Of a DNA stretch of 6,518 nucleotides, positions 5,154-6,518 are shown piece after piece. Position 1 is the first letter of the stretch. Each line of letters starts with the position of its first letter. Under the pieces are notes generated by a model. The model ran no database searches and was not told the origin of the DNA. It saw only the letters and a list, made by a program, of their open reading frames with translations. Both the position numbers and the translations under genes were made by a program. The stretch is from Halococcaceae archaeon (GTDB lineage Archaea > Halobacteriota > Halobacteria > Halobacteriales > Halalkalicoccaceae): positions 1-6,518 of the forward strand of contig SKWB01000381.1 of the NCBI GenBank assembly GCA_007129135.1, in the 5' to 3' direction.

Positions 5154-5759
5154 CTAGCCGTACGCCTCGGGGTCGAGCCGTTCGGGTGCGCGCCAGTCGG
5201 TCGTGAGTTCGAGCAGCTGGACGACCATCCGTCCGGTGGCTCCCCAGACGGTGTAGCCGTTCACGCGGAAGTAGTGGACGACGATCTCGCCGTAGGTCGG
5301 GTGCTCCCTGTGCTCGTACTCGTAGTTCTCCGGGTCGAGCAGCCCCGACACCGGGAGGACGGCGATCTCCGCGACCTCGCGCTCGTCCGGGACGTACTCG
5401 CGGTCGGGCACTCGCGCGACGACCGGCGTGATCGCGTACTCCGTGACGGTCCTGATGCCGTCGAGCGCGCCGAGTACCTCGGCCTCCGTCGGTTCGAGGC
5501 CGACCTCCTCGTTGGCCTCCCTGAGCGCCGTCTCGGTCAGGTCGGCGTCCTCCGGTTCGCGCCCCCCGCCCGGGAAGCTCATCTGACCGGGGTGTTCGCC
5601 GAGGTGGGCGGCCCGTTTCGTGAACAGCAGGTGGGGGTCGGAGCCCGAGGAGGGGTCGGAGTCGGCGGCTCGCTCGACGACCGGGACGAGCACCGCGGCC
5701 TCGCGCTCGGCGTTCCGCACCTGCCGCGGCGTCCGAGCGGTGAGGCGACCCAGATCCAT
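5154..5759 (-). CDS. Nudix hydrolase, NudL/CoA pyrophosphatase-like
   Basis: The product is 201 residues. Residues 44-65 (LLFTKRAAHLGEHPGQMSFPGG) match the UPF0035 signature that marks CoA-type Nudix enzymes, apart from Gly at the usual Arg. The Nudix box follows at about 64-88, with REANEEVGL (80-88) supplying the catalytic R-E-x-x-E-E-x-G core. The first half of the box has the D-x-x-D-like one-residue-longer spacing I recall from E. coli NudL. VNGYTVWGATGRMV (167-180) matches the usual C-terminal 'IWGaTarm' block. CoA pyrophosphatases hydrolyse CoA or oxidised CoA to 3',5'-ADP and phosphopantetheine with Mg or Mn, as turnover or housecleaning; the substrate is inferred. The ATG at 5757-5759 has TTTAAT about 26 bases upstream, giving the gene its own promoter although only 33 bases separate it from the upstream gene on the same strand. 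Confidence 0.88.
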   Translation of the reverse strand: MDLGRLTARTPRQVRNAEREAAVLVPVVERAADSDPSSGSDPHLLFTKRAAHLGEHPGQMSFPGGGREPEDADLTETALREANEEVGLEPTEAEVLGALDGIRTVTEYAITPVVARVPDREYVPDEREVAEIAVLPVSGLLDPENYEYEHREHPTYGEIVVHYFRVNGYTVWGATGRMVVQLLELTTDWRAPERLDPEAYG

Positions 5760-5781
5760 GTCTCCCGGTAGTAGTCGGGGG

Positions 5782-5787
5782 ATTAAA
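5782..5787 (-). promoter_or_regulatory. TATA box for the Nudix gene
   Basis: The minus strand reads TTTAAT, centred about 26 bases before the ATG at 5759. It lies wholly within the 33-base gap after the preceding gene. It is the best TATA match in the window and fits a leaderless start. Confidence 0.6.
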
Positions 5788-5792
5788 GGGTT

Positions 5793-6233
5793 TCAGTCGA
5801 GCCTCGTTCTGACTTCGCTCGCGTCGACGTTCGCCCACGCCTCGACGTCGTAGCTCACCTCGCGGAGCTCCGTCCGCTCGTCCTCGCCGTCGCTCGCCTC
5901 GGCCGCCGTGAGGAGCTCCTCGACCACTCGCTCGCCGAGCACGCTCCGGTCGACCTCGCGATCGGGCACCGACATAATGTGTGGCAGGTCCGTCGCGTCC
6001 GGCGGGAGTTCGGGGAAGGCGGTCGGCCCGGGGAGCAAGAGCGTCTCCTCGCCCTCCCACTCGACGAGCGCGTAGGCCTCGGTCGCGGCGGCGATCCGCC
6101 CGGAGATCGCCTCCTCGTTCGCCTCGCGGCCGGCCTTGAACGCGAGTTCGGAGAGCGCCTCGCGCAGTTCCTCGTGGGTGAGCGCTCCGAAGAGGTCGAC
6201 CACCCCGGCCAGTTCGTCGTGGCTCGTCGCCAT
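5793..6233 (-). CDS. Conserved haloarchaeal protein of unknown function
   Basis: The product is 146 residues from ATG at 6231-6233 to TGA. The frame stays open much further upstream, but that extension would be antisense to the divergent gene and has a Ser/Arg-rich composition unlike real haloarchaeal protein. The ATG also has a TGATAG element 26 bases upstream. The N-terminus (SHDELAGVVDLFGALTHEELREALSELAFKAG, residues 4-35) is helical and looks like a small winged-helix or helical-bundle start. The middle has LLLPGPTAFPELPPDA (65-80) and DLPHIMSVPDREVDR. The C-terminus ends with SYDVEAWANVDASEVRTRLD. I recall this layout from a haloarchaeal DUF family (possibly DUF7109), unconfirmed. No catalytic motif, cysteine or membrane segment is visible. 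A soluble cytoplasmic protein is likely; function is unknown. Confidence 0.8.
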   Translation of the reverse strand: MATSHDELAGVVDLFGALTHEELREALSELAFKAGREANEEAISGRIAAATEAYALVEWEGEETLLLPGPTAFPELPPDATDLPHIMSVPDREVDRSVLGERVVEELLTAAEASDGEDERTELREVSYDVEAWANVDASEVRTRLD

Positions 6234-6256
6234 ACCCCCCTCGAACGAGTCCGTCC

Positions 6257-6263
6257 CTATCAG
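6257..6263 (-). promoter_or_regulatory. TATA-like element for the 146-residue protein gene
   Basis: The minus strand reads CTGATAG, centred about 26 bases before the ATG at 6233 and similar to the TTGATAAT element at 829. It supports the chosen start. Confidence 0.45.
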
Positions 6264-6272
6264 TCTTCCCCG

Positions 6273-6281
6273 AAACGGTTT
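6273..6281. promoter_or_regulatory. Short palindrome AAAC-G-GTTT in the divergent gap
   Basis: A 4-1-4 inverted repeat lies between the divergent 146-residue gene and the winged-helix-like gene, in a 73-base gap. Its centre is 30 bases before the ATG at 6307. It could be an operator or part of the plus-strand promoter. The support is weak because the arms are short. Confidence 0.3.
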
Positions 6282-6306
6282 GGTCCCCAGCCTCCTCTCC
6301 CTCCCT

Positions 6307-6518
6307 ATGCGCGAGAAGCCGACGGAGGAGGCGTTACTCGACTCGCTCTCCGAGACGCCACGGCCGACGGCGGCCGTGGCGAGCGAACTCTCCGCCGAGG
6401 TCGACCTCGTCCGCGAGCGGCTCACCGCACTCGAAGCGGAGGGTCGGGTCCTCGCCACCGAGGAGGGGTGGGTGCGGCGAACCGACGCCGACACGGACGA
6501 GCTACTGGACGAGAGCGA
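6307..6518 (+). CDS. Winged-helix-like protein, 3' end missing
   Basis: The frame is open from ATG at 6307 to the window end, giving 70 complete codons. The protein begins MREKPTEEALLDSLSETPRP and continues with PTAAVASELSAEVDLVRERL then TALEAEGRVLATEEGWV. The pattern is helix, turn, helix (AAVASELSAEVDLVRERLTALEAEG), then a short two-strand wing (RVLATEEGWVRR). This is typical of a MarR/ArsR-like or replication/repair-associated winged helix, in which Leu-x-x-Leu-x-x-x-Gly precedes the wing. The following residues are acidic (DADTDELLDES). Base composition and amino-acid usage match the neighbours. No strong TATA element is seen at the expected distance; the AAAC-G-GTTT palindrome lies near that position. 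It may be a transcription regulator, but the missing C-terminal part could carry another domain. Confidence 0.7.
   Translation, partial: MREKPTEEALLDSLSETPRPTAAVASELSAEVDLVRERLTALEAEGRVLATEEGWVRRTDADTDELLDES

Noticed and set aside
5094..5771. 225-codon plus-strand frame antisense to the Nudix gene
   Set aside because: The Nudix box and UPF0035 motif are on the minus strand; the antisense frame shows no domain.
5041..6060. 339-codon minus-strand frame spanning the Nudix gene and its neighbour
   Set aside because: The product is a low-complexity Arg/Gly-rich sequence in another frame of two well-supported genes.
6234..6494. N-terminal extension of the 146-residue protein back to 6494
   Set aside because: It would run antisense through the divergent winged-helix-like gene, is Ser/Arg-rich, and would bury the TATA-like element 26 bases before the ATG at 6233.
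1..6518. Defence island, mobile element, CRISPR array, tRNA or rRNA
   Set aside because: I saw no direct repeat arrays, terminal inverted repeats, transposase or integrase motifs, or RNA gene signatures; all long intervals are explained by ordinary coding genes.

Overview
The window looks like chromosomal DNA from a halophilic archaeon (class Halobacteria). GC content is very high, the encoded proteins are rich in Asp and Glu and poor in Lys, and several genes are typical haloarchaeal conserved families. Most first genes of a unit have an AT-rich TATA-like element about 26-27 bases before the start codon, as expected for leaderless archaeal transcripts. I see no rRNA, tRNA, CRISPR array, insertion sequence or integrase, and no obvious compositional island. 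I cannot name the genus.

Layout. (1) Bases 1-819, plus strand: the C-terminal part of a multi-pass membrane protein of the UPF0104 / lysylphosphatidylglycerol-synthase transmembrane (flippase-like) family, cut by the window edge. (2) 859-1559, plus: a two-gene unit. A 52-residue protein with two cysteine pairs is coupled through an ATGA overlap to an Hsp20-type small heat-shock protein with a long acidic tail. (3) 1560-3439, minus: another ATGA-coupled pair, a creatininase-family metal amidohydrolase followed by a DAO-family FAD oxidoreductase. The oxidoreductase stop codon abuts the Hsp20 stop codon with no base between them. (4) 3531-4256, plus: a GNAT acetyltransferase with an N-terminal extension, divergent from the creatininase-family gene. 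(5) 4246-6233, minus: three genes. In order of transcription they are an uncharacterised 146-residue haloarchaeal protein, a NudL-type Nudix hydrolase (probably a CoA pyrophosphatase), and an unrecognised 260-residue protein with a weak luciferase-like TIM-barrel signature. The last converges on the GNAT gene with an 11-base overlap. (6) 6307-6518, plus: the start of a gene whose product looks like a winged-helix protein, cut by the right edge.

How the genes work together. Only the two ATGA pairs look obligately co-expressed. The creatininase/FAD-oxidoreductase pair suggests a small catabolic or salvage module acting on an amide or N-alkyl amino acid. The resemblance to creatinine-to-sarcosine catabolism is incomplete, because no creatinase is present here. 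The Cys-pair protein with Hsp20 suggests a stress or proteostasis unit. The remaining genes look like independently transcribed housekeeping or accessory genes. I do not see a clearly new multi-gene system. The strongest leads are the two coupled pairs, the uncharacterised barrel-like protein with the window's only strong Shine-Dalgarno motif, and the divergent regulator-like gene at the right edge.
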